64,000 nt of DNA from Streptomyces sp. CB02980 (GCF_014451325.2 NZ_JACSCH020000010.1:258941-322940), one strand, 5' to 3'. Counted from the stretch's first letter, positions 35,213 to 43,877 are shown. The notes: generated by a model not told the origin, from the letters alone. A program made the numbers and translations.

Positions 35213-35584
35213 TCAGCGCGTCGACGCGGCCGCGTCGGTCATGCCGAGTCGGAGGTGTTCCACGTGGTAGAGCGCCTGGTCGAGGAGGCCCGCGACGTGG
35301 TCGTCGTGGAGCGCGTAGACGACGGAGCGGCCCTCGCGGGTGCCGGTGACGAGGCCGAGGTTGCGCAGCAGGCGCAACTGATGGGAGCACGCGGACTGTT
35401 CCATGCCCACGGCCGCCGCCAGTTCGGTCGCCGCGCACGGTCCTTCGCGCAGGCGGGCCAGGATCAGCAGCCGCGACGGGGTGGACAGCGCCTGGAGCGT
35501 GGTGGCGACCTGCTGGGCGTTCTCGGGGGTCAGACGGGTGCGCGGTGCCGCGCTGCTGTCCGGTGCGTTCACTCCGTGGCCCAT
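35213..35584 (-). CDS. nmtR: NmtR-type nickel/cobalt-sensing ArsR repressor
   Basis: The product is 123 residues. ATG 35584 was chosen because the resulting N-terminus, MGHGV, is that of mycobacterial NmtR, where Gly2 and His3 help bind metal. The winged helix (LSTPSRLLILARL, GMEQSACSHQLRLLRNLGLV) and the C-terminal metal helix DDHVAGLLDQALYHVEH keep the NmtR aspartate and histidine ligands. The LHLG histidine is replaced by Arg (LRLG). It is divergent from a P1B-4 ATPase with a palindrome in between, as in the nmtR-ctpJ pair of Mycobacterium tuberculosis. It should derepress the exporter when cytoplasmic Ni or Co rises. Confidence 0.87.
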   Translation of the reverse strand: MGHGVNAPDSSAAPRTRLTPENAQQVATTLQALSTPSRLLILARLREGPCAATELAAAVGMEQSACSHQLRLLRNLGLVTGTREGRSVVYALHDDHVAGLLDQALYHVEHLRLGMTDAAASTR

Positions 35585-35611
35585 GGGTGCCATCCTACGG
35601 AAGCAGATATA

Positions 35612-35625
35612 TGAATGGATGTTCA
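35612..35625. promoter_or_regulatory. ArsR/SmtB-type operator between nmtR and ctpJ
   Basis: TGAATGGATGTTCA carries the TGAA-N6-TTCA arms of this regulator family and is preceded by an AT-rich ATATA. It lies 28 nt before nmtR and 56 nt before the ATPase start, so binding would block both promoters. Confidence 0.6.
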
Positions 35626-35680
35626 AGTGTTCCTGTACGGTGAGGGCGTACGACACCTCCCGTGAAGGACTCCCCCTGTC

Positions 35681-37723
35681 ATGGCCTCCACCCTGACCAA
35701 GCCCGCACGGCCCTCCGCCGAACCCCCGGCCGTACGCCGCCGCACCCGCGTCCTGGCACTGCCGGAGGCCCGCTGGGCCCTGGCCGCCCTGGTGCTGTTC
35801 CTCATCGGGCTTCCCCTCGACCTGCTCGGCGCTCCCGCGTGGACGTGGGGGCCGCTCTTCGCCGCCACCTACCTCACCGGCGGCTGGGAACCGGCATGGG
35901 AGGGCCTGAAGGCCCTCAAGGACAAGACCCTGGACGTCGACCTGCTCATGGTGGTCGCCGCCCTCGGCGCCGCCGCCATCGGACAGGTCCTCGACGGAGC
36001 GCTCCTGATCGTCATCTTCGCGACCTCCGGAGCCCTGGAGGCGGTGGCCACCGCCCGTACCGCCGACTCGGTGCGCGGGCTGCTCGACCTCGCCCCCGCC
36101 ACCGCGACCCGTCTCCTCGACGACGGCGCCGAGGAGACGGTCGCGACCGCCGACCTCATGGTCGGGGACGTCGTCGTGATCCGCCCGGGGGAGCGGATCG
36201 GGGCCGACGGCCGGGTCCTGGAGGGGGTGAGCGAGGTCGACCAGGCCACCATCACGGGAGAACCGCTGCCGGTGGTCAAGGAGACCGGCGACGAGGTCTT
36301 CGCCGGCACCCTCAACGGCACCGGCGCGCTCCGCGTCGAGGTCGAGCGGGATCCCTCGGATTCGGTGATCGCCCGGATCGTACGGATGGTCGAGGAGGCC
36401 TCCGAGACCAAGGCCCCCACGCAGCTCTTCATCGAGAAGGTCGAACAGCGGTACTCGCTCGGCATGGTGGCGGCCACCCTCGCGGTGTTCTTCGTACCGC
36501 TCGCGTTCGGCGCCGGGCAGACCGACGCCCTGCTGCGGGCGATGACCTTCATGATCGTCGCCTCGCCGTGCGCCGTGGTGCTCGCCACCATGCCCCCGCT
36601 GCTCTCCGCCCTCGCCAACGCCGGCCGGCACGGCGTCCTCGTGAAGTCCGCCGTCGTCATGGAGCGGCTCGGGCAGGTCGACGCCGTGGCCCTCGACAAG
36701 ACGGGCACGCTGACCGAGGGCACCCCACGTGTCACGGACGTCCGCCCCGTTCCCGGCGGGCGAGACACCGACGAGGGCCGGCTCCTCGCACTCGCGGCGG
36801 CCGCCGAGCACCCCAGCGAACACCCGCTGGCCCGCGCGATCGTCCTTGCCGCCCACGCCCGCGGCCATCGGCTCCTGCCCGCCGAGGACTTCAGCTCCAC
36901 CCCCGGCATCGGCGTCACCGCCACCGTCGCCGGCGACACGGTCAAGGTCGGCGCCCCCGCCCGGCTCCTGTGCGGGGCCGAGGACGCGCGCACGGCCCGC
37001 GCCGCCGCCGTGGCCGCGAGCCTTGCGGCCGAACTGGAGGCGGACGGACACACCGCCGTCCTGATCAAGGTCAACGGCATGCCCGTCGGCGTCCTCGGCA
37101 TCGCGGACCGGCTGCGCCCGGACGCCGCCGCCACCGTCGCCGCCCTGACCGGGCTGACCGGCACCGCGCCGACGCTGCTCACCGGAGACAATCCGCGCGC
37201 CGCCGCCCGCCTGGCCGCCGACGTCGGCATCACCGACGTACGCGCCGGACTCCTGCCCCAGGACAAGGTCGCCGCCGTCCAGGAGCGGGAAAGAGCCGGA
37301 AGCAGGGTTCTGGTGATCGGGGACGGCGTCAACGACGCGCCCGCACTGGCCGCCGCCCACACCGGCATCGCCATGGGCCGCGCGGGCTCCGACCTCGCCC
37401 TGGAGACGGCGGACGCGGTGATCGTCCGCGACGAACTCGCCACCGTCCCCACGGTCGTCGCGCTCTCCCGCCGCGCCCGCGGCCTGGTCGTGCAGAACCT
37501 CGTCATCGCGGGGGCGTGCATCACCGGCCTGGTGCTCTGGGACCTGGTGGGCACCCTGCCGCTGCCCCTCGGCGTCCTCGGCCACGAGGGCTCCACGGTC
37601 CTGGTCGGCCTCAACGGCCTGCGCCTTCTCCGGGAGGCCGCCTGGCAGCGCGCGGCCGCGACGGCGGCGTCGACAGCCGGGACCGCATCCACCGGGACCG
37701 CATCCACCGGGAGCGGGTCCTGA
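35681..37723 (+). CDS. ctpJ: P1B-4 heavy-metal exporting ATPase (CtpJ/CoaT-like)
   Basis: The product is 680 residues. ATG 35681 follows a pyrimidine-rich leader. TGE in ITGEPLPVV is the actuator motif, and DKTGTLTEG (D339) is the phosphorylation site. EHPLARA and GDGVNDAPA are the nucleotide and hinge motifs. The membrane metal site is SPC (about residue 295), together with GHEGST near the C-terminus. This pair defines the P1B-4 group that exports Co(II), Fe(II) or Ni(II), rather than the CPC groups for Cu, Zn or Cd. No N-terminal metal-binding domain is present, as usual for the group. The extreme C-terminus is a short ASTGT repeat encoded by a 15-nt tandem duplication. Confidence 0.88.
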   Translation: MASTLTKPARPSAEPPAVRRRTRVLALPEARWALAALVLFLIGLPLDLLGAPAWTWGPLFAATYLTGGWEPAWEGLKALKDKTLDVDLLMVVAALGAAAIGQVLDGALLIVIFATSGALEAVATARTADSVRGLLDLAPATATRLLDDGAEETVATADLMVGDVVVIRPGERIGADGRVLEGVSEVDQATITGEPLPVVKETGDEVFAGTLNGTGALRVEVERDPSDSVIARIVRMVEEASETKAPTQLFIEKVEQRYSLGMVAATLAVFFVPLAFGAGQTDALLRAMTFMIVASPCAVVLATMPPLLSALANAGRHGVLVKSAVVMERLGQVDAVALDKTGTLTEGTPRVTDVRPVPGGRDTDEGRLLALAAAAEHPSEHPLARAIVLAAHARGHRLLPAEDFSSTPGIGVTATVAGDTVKVGAPARLLCGAEDARTARAAAVAASLAAELEADGHTAVLIKVNGMPVGVLGIADRLRPDAAATVAALTGLTGTAPTLLTGDNPRAAARLAADVGITDVRAGLLPQDKVAAVQERERAGSRVLVIGDGVNDAPALAAAHTGIAMGRAGSDLALETADAVIVRDELATVPTVVALSRRARGLVVQNLVIAGACITGLVLWDLVGTLPLPLGVLGHEGSTVLVGLNGLRLLREAAWQRAAATAASTAGTASTGTASTGSGS

Positions 37724-37730
37724 CGCAGCG

Positions 37731-38699
37731 TCACCAGGTGCGTCCGGCCTCCATCAGGAGGTCCCGGACGCGGTTGACGTCGGGGTTGGTGGGGCGGCCG
37801 GGGCGCTGGGTGAGGTAGGCGGTGTTGATGGGCGGGTCGTCCGGGTGATGCAGGGGTACGAGGGCGCCCGAGGCCAGTTCGGATTCGCAGAGGTAGCGGG
37901 GCAGGACCGTGAATCCGGCCCCCGCGGTGACCGCCGCGAGGACGCCGCGCAGGTCGGGGACGGTGACGGCGGCGGGAAGGGAGAGTCGGCTGCCGAAGAC
38001 ATGGCGCCAGTAGCGACGGGCTATCGGCAGGTCCTCGGCGTAGGTGATCAGCGGGACGGTGTGCAGCGCCGCCGGGCCCTCCACCGCCGGCCGCTCCCCG
38101 ACGAGGTCGGCCCAGGCGGGGGCGGCGACGAGCACGAACTCCTCGTCCATCAGCGGTACGGCGGTCAGCGCGCGCCCCCGTGGACGGAAGGTCGCGATCA
38201 CCAAGTCGTGGCGTCCCGCCCGGAGTTCGTCGAGCAGAGGTTCGGTGAGGCCCGGCGTGATCCGGAGCCGTACCCCTTCGGCCGCCAGGGGCGCCAGGGC
38301 CGGCAGGACGCGGGTGCAGAGCAGTTCGGCGGGGCCCGCCAGGTGCACGGGAGCGCCCCGCTCGTGGGGTTCGGCGTCCTGGCCGGTCGCGCCGGCGAGT
38401 GCGTCGAGGGGAGCGGCGACACGGGCCGCGAGGTCGTGGGCGACCGCGGTCGGGGCGACGCCACGCGGAAGTCGCTCGAACAGCTCGCGGCCCGTCTGCC
38501 GCTCCAGGGAGCGGATCTGGGTCGTCACCGTGGGCTGCGAGAGGCCCAGGAGCCCGGCGGCCGCCGTGAACGAGCCGGAGCGGTAGACCGCCAGGAAGGT
38601 ACGCAGCAGATTCAGGTCCGCCGGTCCGGTGCCGCCGCCGGGCGTCGCCGCACCGGGGTGGGGAACGCCGACCGGCCCATCAGGATCCGTATGCCTCAC
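37731..38699 (-). CDS. LysR family transcriptional regulator
   Basis: The product is 322 residues. The helix-turn-helix (about 29-88: LNLLRTFLAVYRSGSFTAAA, LGLSQPTVTTQIRSLERQTG) starts unusually late, so a start inside the first 27 residues is possible. The substrate-binding domain runs to the end. Effector and targets are unknown. It lies 92 nt downstream of a DJ-1 gene on the same strand, separated by a hairpin, so it is probably a separate unit. Its stop converges with ctpJ 7 nt away. Confidence 0.85.
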   Translation of the reverse strand: MRHTDPDGPVGVPHPGAATPGGGTGPADLNLLRTFLAVYRSGSFTAAAGLLGLSQPTVTTQIRSLERQTGRELFERLPRGVAPTAVAHDLAARVAAPLDALAGATGQDAEPHERGAPVHLAGPAELLCTRVLPALAPLAAEGVRLRITPGLTEPLLDELRAGRHDLVIATFRPRGRALTAVPLMDEEFVLVAAPAWADLVGERPAVEGPAALHTVPLITYAEDLPIARRYWRHVFGSRLSLPAAVTVPDLRGVLAAVTAGAGFTVLPRYLCESELASGALVPLHHPDDPPINTAYLTQRPGRPTNPDVNRVRDLLMEAGRTW

Positions 38700-38733
38700 A
38701 TCGGAAGCCTACTGGCATCCCTATGACGGAGGC

Positions 38734-38759
38734 GCCCCGCACCCTCAGGGGTGCGGGGC
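38734..38759 (-). terminator. Terminator after the DJ-1 family gene
   Basis: A 10-bp stem (GCCCCGCACC and complement) with a 6-nt loop lies 31 nt past the stop of the DJ-1 gene. Confidence 0.55.
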
Positions 38760-38790
38760 GGCCGGCCGCCGGGGCCGTCCGGGTGTCGTG

Positions 38791-39486
38791 TCAGCCCAGT
38801 TCCCTCAGGACCCGGTCCGCGAGCGGGGCGGCCGAGGCCGGGTTCTGGCCGGTGATGAGGTTCCGGTCGACGACGACCTTCGGCACCCACGGCTCGCCGA
38901 CCTGGACGTCGACACCGGCCTCGACCAGGCGGGTCTCCAGGAGCCACTTCGCCTTGTCGGCGAAACCGGACTGGGTCTCCTCATCGTTGGTGAACGCGGC
39001 GACCTTGTAGCCGGCGAAGGCGTTGGTGCCGTCGTCCTTCGTGGCGGCGAGCAGCGCGGCCGGGCCGTGGCAGACGACGGCCAGCGGCTTGCCGGAGTTC
39101 AGGGCGTCGATCAGCAGCCGGCCCGAGGCCGCGTCGACCGCGAGGTCCTCCATGGGGCCGTGGCCGCCCGGGTAGAAGACGGCCGCGTAGTCGGCCAGGT
39201 CCACGTCCTCGAGGCGGATCGGGTGCCGGAGCTCGGTGAGCGAGTCGACGAGGGCGGCGACCTTGTCGGCACCCTCCTGCCCGCCGTTGAACTCCGGGGC
39301 GAGGCTGCTCTTGTCGACGGTCGGGACGACACCGCCGGGGGTGGCGACGACGACCTCGTACCCGGCGGCCGTGAACGCCTCGTACGGCGCGGCCGCCTCC
39401 TCGGCCCAGAAGCCGGTCGGGTGCTTCGTACCGTCGGCCAGGGTCCAGAAGTCGGTGCCGGTCAACACGAAAAGGATCTTGGGCAT
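38791..39486 (-). CDS. DJ-1/PfpI superfamily (Hsp31-like) protein
   Basis: The product is 231 residues. ATG 39486 has GGGAG 7 nt upstream. The nucleophile elbow VVCHGPAALL puts the cysteine at residue 139, followed by His 140. PGGHGPMEDL supplies the oxyanion turn with the conserved glutamate. The length and GFWAEEAAAPYEAF near the N-terminus place it with Hsp31-type class I glutamine-amidotransferase-like proteins, reported as chaperones or glyoxalase III/deglycases. The activity here is unproven. An AraC-type remnant lies about 240 nt upstream. Confidence 0.85.
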   Translation of the reverse strand: MPKILFVLTGTDFWTLADGTKHPTGFWAEEAAAPYEAFTAAGYEVVVATPGGVVPTVDKSSLAPEFNGGQEGADKVAALVDSLTELRHPIRLEDVDLADYAAVFYPGGHGPMEDLAVDAASGRLLIDALNSGKPLAVVCHGPAALLAATKDDGTNAFAGYKVAAFTNDEETQSGFADKAKWLLETRLVEAGVDVQVGEPWVPKVVVDRNLITGQNPASAAPLADRVLRELG

Positions 39487-39728
39487 GAGGGTTCTCCCGG
39501 GAGGTACGGGCCGGGTTCCGGCCCGAAGACGGTGATCGCCCACCCGGCACCCCGGTGCGGGGACCGTCGGTGTGGCGATGTCCTCGAACGTAGCCCCGTC
39601 CCGGAGACCTTTCCAATGCGGAATCCAATGGCTGCCATGGGAACTCCGATGGCTCCACGGGAATACGTCCATCCCCCTGGCCTGCGGAAAGGCCGGACGT
39701 TCGCCGCCTCGGCCTCCGTCGGCACCAT

Positions 39729-39833
39729 GCCACGGAAGGTGCGCCGATGGGCGAGCGGAGTGACCCCGATGGCGGCACGCGGGTGCCGGCGCAGTGAGGT
39801 GCCGGCGGCGGATCCGACCTTCCCCGCGATGCG
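39729..39833 (-). pseudogene. Remnant of an AraC/GlxA-type regulator C-terminus
   Basis: The minus-strand frame reads GSAAGTSLRRHPRAAIGV and then TPLAHRRTFRG, very close to the last helices of AraC-family DNA-binding domains (GFGS.ASLRRHF, GVTP.AYRRTFR). A TGA sits immediately upstream (39834-39836), and no start or upstream regulator sequence is visible, so only about 35 codons survive. The rest of the 489-nt gap 39487-39975 holds promoter regions, including a CATAGCGT -10-like element near 39910. I see no other gene. Confidence 0.42.
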
Positions 39834-39975
39834 TCAGCGGGGTGTATGCATTCGGCCCCCGCGCGTCAGGGGCGCGTCAGGGCGGACCCGGGAGCGGTGA
39901 TCACCGGGCATAGCGTCGAAGACACCCCCGGCGCGACCGTGCCGGGGACCGTGTTTCGCTCCTCGGGAGGAACCC

Positions 39976-40326
39976 ATGGCAGACGCCCTGTACGGAGACG
40001 ACCCGGAGCCTGGGGAACCGTTCCCGGCCGGACGCCTCTGCGTGCCCGTCCGGCCGGGCACCTGCGGCTTCGTGACCCGTCTGTTCCGCACGCCGGTCGG
40101 AGGAAGGACCGCCGTCGCGTTCACCGACCCGGCGCGGCTGAGGGCCGTCCTGGGCGCCGGCCAGCCCTGGATCCTGCTGTCGGAACCCGCCCTGCGGGCA
40201 CTGACGGAGCCGCTGGACGTCCGCGAGCTGAGGATCGACCCGGTCCTGACGGCTCCGCGGCCCGCCACCACCTCCGTGCCCCTGCCGGAGCCGCTGCCGC
40301 GGCCCCTGACCGCGCTCGCGAGCTGA
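39976..40326 (+). CDS. SAV_915 family protein
   Basis: The product is 116 residues. ATG 39976 has GGGAGG upstream. The conserved core is VTRLFRTPVGGRTAVAFTDPARLRAVLGAGQPWILLSEPALRALTEPL, split over about residues 33-80, which matches a streptomycete family resembling SseB-type domains. The function is unknown. It is 14 nt upstream of lysA and apparently co-transcribed. The C-terminal 25 residues are Pro-rich and not conserved. Confidence 0.7.
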   Translation: MADALYGDDPEPGEPFPAGRLCVPVRPGTCGFVTRLFRTPVGGRTAVAFTDPARLRAVLGAGQPWILLSEPALRALTEPLDVRELRIDPVLTAPRPATTSVPLPEPLPRPLTALAS

Positions 40327-40340
40327 CGGGAGACCCGGAG

Positions 40341-41690
40341 ATGACCACGCTCGACACCCGGCCCCGCCCCGATGCCGGAACCGCCCCCGGCGCCGACGCG
40401 CTCTCCGTCTGGCCCGCGTCCACCACCGAGCAGCCCCACGGCGGCCTCCTCGTCGGCGGTGTGCCCCTCACCGAGATCGCCGAGAGCCACGGCACGCCCG
40501 TGTACGTCCTGGACGAGAACGAGGTACGCGAACGCTGCCGCACCTACCGCAGCGCCTTCCCCGACGCCGAGATCCACTACGCGGCCAAGGCCTTCCTGTG
40601 CCGTGCCCTCGCCCGCTGGGTGGAGGAGGAGGGACTCGGCCTGGACGTGTGCTCCGCCGGTGAGCTGGAGCTCGCCGTCACGACCGGTTTCCCGGCCGAC
40701 CGGATCCTGCTCCACGGCAACGCCAAGTCGCCGCAGGACCTGGGCACCGCACTGCGTCTGGGCGTGGGCCGGATCGTCATCGACACCCCCGCCGAGATCG
40801 CGCGCATCGCCGCCACGGTCGGTACCGGGGGCCATCAGAAGGTCATGGTCCGTGTGACGCCCGGGATCAGCGCGGGCGGCCACCGCAAGATCCGCACGGG
40901 CTCCGACGACCAGAAGTTCGGCCTCTCCCTCCGGGACGGCCACGCCCAGCACGCGATCGCCCGGATACTCGACCAGCCACAGCTCGAACTCACCGGAATC
41001 CATTGCCACCTGGGCTCCCAGATCACGGACGTCAAGCCGTACCTCGTGGCCGTACGGCGGCTCGTCGGCCTCATGGCCAGGGTGCGCGACACCCATGGGG
41101 TCACCCTGCCGGAGCTCGACCTCGGCGGCGGCCACGGCATCGCGTACCGCCCCGGCGAGCCCGCCCTCGACCTCACCGCGCTCGCCCGGAAGGTCCGCGC
41201 CGAACTGGCCGAGAGCTGCGTCGCCGCCGGCCTTCCCGTCCCGCGCCTCCTCGTCGAGCCGGGCCGTGCGGTCTCCGGACCGGCCGGAGTCGCCGTCTAC
41301 CGGGTCCTCGCGGTCAAGCGCACACCCGGACGGACCTTCGTGGCGGTGGACGGCGGGATGAGCGACAACCCGCGCCCCGCGCTGTACGGGGTGCGCTACG
41401 CCCCGCGTCTGATCGGCCGCCACTCGCCGGCCGACAGCGAGAGCGTGACGGTCGTCGGCCGTCACTGCGAGGCCGGGGACATCCTGGCCGAGGACGTGCC
41501 GCTGCCCGCCGACACCCACCCGGGCGACCTGCTCGCGGTACCGGTGGCCGGCGCGTACCACCTCTCGATGGCCTCCTCGTACAACCTCGTGGGCCGCCCG
41601 CCGGTGGTCGCCGTGCTCGACGGCCACGCGCGACTCCTGGTGCGCAGGGAGACGCTGGAGGACCTGCGGGCCCGGGACGTCGGTCTGTAG
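40341..41690 (+). CDS. lysA: Diaminopimelate decarboxylase-like PLP enzyme (second lysA)
   Basis: The product is 449 residues. ATG 40341 has GGGAG 8 nt upstream. This fold-III PLP enzyme has the cofactor lysine in YAAKAF (K83), the phosphate-binding GGGHGIAY, HCHLGSQI and substrate-site EPGRAVSGPAG. VGRHCEAGDILAED contains the cross-dimer cysteine. It converts meso-diaminopimelate to lysine if it is a true LysA. Streptomyces normally carry another lysA near thrA/hom, so this linked copy may serve a special pathway or growth phase, or act on a related D-amino substrate. A 14-bp hairpin terminates the unit. Confidence 0.83.
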   Translation: MTTLDTRPRPDAGTAPGADALSVWPASTTEQPHGGLLVGGVPLTEIAESHGTPVYVLDENEVRERCRTYRSAFPDAEIHYAAKAFLCRALARWVEEEGLGLDVCSAGELELAVTTGFPADRILLHGNAKSPQDLGTALRLGVGRIVIDTPAEIARIAATVGTGGHQKVMVRVTPGISAGGHRKIRTGSDDQKFGLSLRDGHAQHAIARILDQPQLELTGIHCHLGSQITDVKPYLVAVRRLVGLMARVRDTHGVTLPELDLGGGHGIAYRPGEPALDLTALARKVRAELAESCVAAGLPVPRLLVEPGRAVSGPAGVAVYRVLAVKRTPGRTFVAVDGGMSDNPRPALYGVRYAPRLIGRHSPADSESVTVVGRHCEAGDILAEDVPLPADTHPGDLLAVPVAGAYHLSMASSYNLVGRPPVVAVLDGHARLLVRRETLEDLRARDVGL

Positions 41691-41710
41691 GCCGCGGGGA
41701 CGGGGGTGTC

Positions 41711-41742
41711 GTGGGCCGGCCGTCGGGGGACGGCCGGCCCAC
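41711..41742 (+). terminator. Terminator after lysA
   Basis: A perfect 14-bp stem (GTGGGCCGGCCGTC and complement) with a GGGG loop starts 21 nt after the stop. Confidence 0.7.
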
Positions 41743-41785
41743 GGGCGTCGGCGACCTGGCGGCGCAGGCGGCGGCTGCGCCGGCC

Positions 41786-41867
41786 GGCGACCGGGGCGGT
41801 GCGGGGCGGGCCGGGTCGGGTCGGTGCGGGCCCGGGATCCCGGGCGACCGGGGCGGTGCGGGGCGGG
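41786..41867. repeat. 25-bp direct repeat flanking a 32-bp spacer
   Basis: Identical 25-nt copies begin GGCGACCGGGGCGG at 41786-41810 and 41843-41867. The second abuts the stop codon of the convergent membrane-protein gene. The spacer is itself GC-rich and contains CCCGGGATCCCGGG. Confidence 0.75.
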
Positions 41868-42419
41868 TCAGCGCAGGCCCGAGATCCTGAACACCGAGTC
41901 GACGGTGTCCCGTTCGACCCGTCGGGCGAGCCGGTCGAGGTCCCGTGTGCCCGGCAGGGTCCCCCGCGCGTGGGAGGTCCGCGCGTCCGCCTCCAGGAGC
42001 AGCCACAGACGCGGGTCGCGGAGCAGGACGCGCAGCGCGATCTCCGCCCGCCCGCCGTCCGTGTCGCCGAGGACGAGGCGCTGCTCGATCCCGTCGGGCC
42101 GGCGCAGGAGGTCGAGCCGGTCGGTGCGTACGGTACGGCGGGTCCACAGGGTCCGTACGGTCACCAGGCCCGGCGCCACGGCGACGCGGGGCGGCAGCAG
42201 GATCACGAAGAGCAGAGCGGACAGGGCGATCCACAGGACCGCGCTCGGCAGCGTGAGACCGCCGTAGCCGGCGTCCACGGTCAGGGACAGCGCGAGGAGC
42301 AGTCCACCGCAACCGCCGGCGGCCCGGGCCTCACCGGCCCACGCGCTGTCGTACACGTACCCGTGCACGGCGTCGTCGCTTCCGTCGGCCGGCGCAGGAG
42401 GGACGAAGGGGTGCTCCAT
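41868..42419 (-). CDS. Two-helix membrane protein with PH-like domain
   Basis: The product is 183 residues from ATG 42419. Two adjacent hydrophobic helices (about 36-52, LLLALSLTVDAGY, and 58-75, AVLWIALSALLFVILL) are followed by a beta-rich segment (VAVAPGLVTVRTLWTRRTVRTDRLDLLRR) of the bacterial PH-like type, then a charged C-terminus (DLDRLARRVERDTVDSVF). This layout is common in actinobacterial proteins of unknown function. Confidence 0.65.
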   Translation of the reverse strand: MEHPFVPPAPADGSDDAVHGYVYDSAWAGEARAAGGCGGLLLALSLTVDAGYGGLTLPSAVLWIALSALLFVILLPPRVAVAPGLVTVRTLWTRRTVRTDRLDLLRRPDGIEQRLVLGDTDGGRAEIALRVLLRDPRLWLLLEADARTSHARGTLPGTRDLDRLARRVERDTVDSVFRISGLR

Positions 42420-42596
42420 GGCCCGGAGGCTAGGACACCCGACGTACCGGACTCCCCTCCTTGACGAGGTACTGATACGACCATGGCCAACCTTGACGTA
42501 CGGCTGACGTGACCGGTGCCGATGGTCCTACTCACTGGTACGGTCCCTGACCAACCGGTGCTCCACGTGGGGCCGCCGGGTCGGGAGGGGTGCGGA

Positions 42597-43424
42597 GTGA
42601 CGGTGGGACGAGTGGGTGCGGTCGGGGTGCTGCCCGAGGGGCTCGCGGAGGCGATACGGGGGACGGCCGAGGACATCGCCACGGTGCTGCGCGCCGCGCC
42701 CGAGGGGGGCGGCGCCGGACTGCCCGTACCCCGGTCCACCTGGACCCTCGGGGAGGCCGCCGCCCACCTGGCGCAGGCCAACGCCCTCATGGCCGACCTG
42801 GCTGCCGGACATGAGCGCCCCTACGGCGACGGCACTCCCGGGAGCCTCGCCGACGCCAACGAACGCGCGCTCGCCGGATTCGACGAGCGGGCGCCCGGCC
42901 CCCTCGCCGAGATGATCACCGCCCAGGCCGAGGCCTTCCTCGCGTCCGTCGAGGAGCGCGATCCGGAGGAGCTCCTCGCCACCCCGCTGGGCGCCATGCG
43001 TCCGGCCGTCCTCGGCTCGTACCTGCTGACGCACATGCTCGGGCACGGCTACGACCTGGCACTCGCCGTCGGCCGCCCCCACATGCTGGACGCCCCCCGG
43101 GTCGACCTCACCCTTCCGTTCATGATCGAGGCGATGCCCCGGGTCGCCGACCCGGCCGCCGTCGACGGTCTGACGGCCCGCTTCGCGGTACGGCTCCGGA
43201 GCGGCCCGAGCTTCGGAGTCCTCGTCACGGACGGCGCCGTCGAGACCAGCCACGAGCCGCCCGCCCGCCCGGACTGCACGATCCTCACCGAGCCGGTCGC
43301 CTTCCTCCTCCTCGGCCTGGGCCGGATCGACCCCTGGCCCGTGATCGCCCGCGGCAAGGCCCTCGGCTGGGGCCGCAAGCCCTGGCTGGCCCCGCGCTTC
43401 CCGCGCCTCTTCCGCGCCCCGTAG
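42597..43424 (+). CDS. Maleylpyruvate isomerase family mycothiol-dependent enzyme
   Basis: The product is 275 residues from GTG 42597, with GGAGGGG upstream. The N-terminal DinB/MDMPI helical bundle (about 15-165) has TWTLGEAAAHLAQANALM and a distal HMLGHGYDLALAVGR, giving the three metal histidines. The C-terminal SCP2-like domain (about 175-265) ends with GRIDPWPVIARGKALGWG. Family members use mycothiol, the actinobacterial thiol, to isomerise maleylpyruvate or to transfer to other substrates. The substrate here is unknown. It is monocistronic. Confidence 0.83.
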   Translation: MTVGRVGAVGVLPEGLAEAIRGTAEDIATVLRAAPEGGGAGLPVPRSTWTLGEAAAHLAQANALMADLAAGHERPYGDGTPGSLADANERALAGFDERAPGPLAEMITAQAEAFLASVEERDPEELLATPLGAMRPAVLGSYLLTHMLGHGYDLALAVGRPHMLDAPRVDLTLPFMIEAMPRVADPAAVDGLTARFAVRLRSGPSFGVLVTDGAVETSHEPPARPDCTILTEPVAFLLLGLGRIDPWPVIARGKALGWGRKPWLAPRFPRLFRAP

Positions 43425-43577
43425 ACCGGGGTCTGCCACCGAGCGTGCGCGTGCGCTCCGGCTCCGTGACCGCCCCCGTCGCGCGGCGTGCCGCTCGGCG
43501 CGCGCCGATGGATCCTGGAGGTATCGGAAGGGGCCGCGCCTCGGTCGCGCGAGGCCGGCTGTGCGAGGAGGCAGATC

Positions 43578-43877
43578 ATGACCCGCAGTCTGGAGTGGAC
43601 GGTCGGCGTGGAGCTGGTCGAGGACGACGGCAGGACCAAGGCCGAGGCCCGGCTCCTGACCGGCAACTCGACCCTCACGGGTCACGGCTCCGCCCGCTGC
43701 AACCCGTCGGACGTCGACGTTCCGGCGATCGGTGACGAGCTCGCGGCGAGCCGGGCGATGAAGGACCTGGCCGGCAAGCTCATGCGCGAGGCCAACCGGG
43801 AGATGGAGGCGGTGGGCGCCGGGACCGTACCCCAGCGCACCGGACCCGGTTACGGCTGGCCGGAGGCGGTCTCCTGA
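43578..43877 (+). CDS. DUF1876 (dsRBD-like) small protein
   Basis: The product is 99 residues. ATG 43578 has GAGGAGG upstream. LEWTVGVELVEDDGRTKAEA, LTGHGSARCNPSD and IGDELAASRAMKDLAGKLM are hallmarks of DUF1876. It folds like a double-stranded-RNA-binding domain but has no demonstrated nucleic-acid role. It is common in streptomycetes next to stress-type genes. Confidence 0.85.
   Translation: MTRSLEWTVGVELVEDDGRTKAEARLLTGNSTLTGHGSARCNPSDVDVPAIGDELAASRAMKDLAGKLMREANREMEAVGAGTVPQRTGPGYGWPEAVS

Noticed and set aside
35681..37723. Zinc/cadmium (ZntA) or copper exporter
   Set aside because: The membrane motif is SPC with HEGST, not CPC, and there is no N-terminal metal-binding domain.
39572..39763. 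Plus-strand 63-residue ORF
   Set aside because: There is no ribosome site, its composition is biased, and the opposite strand retains AraC-like coding sequence.
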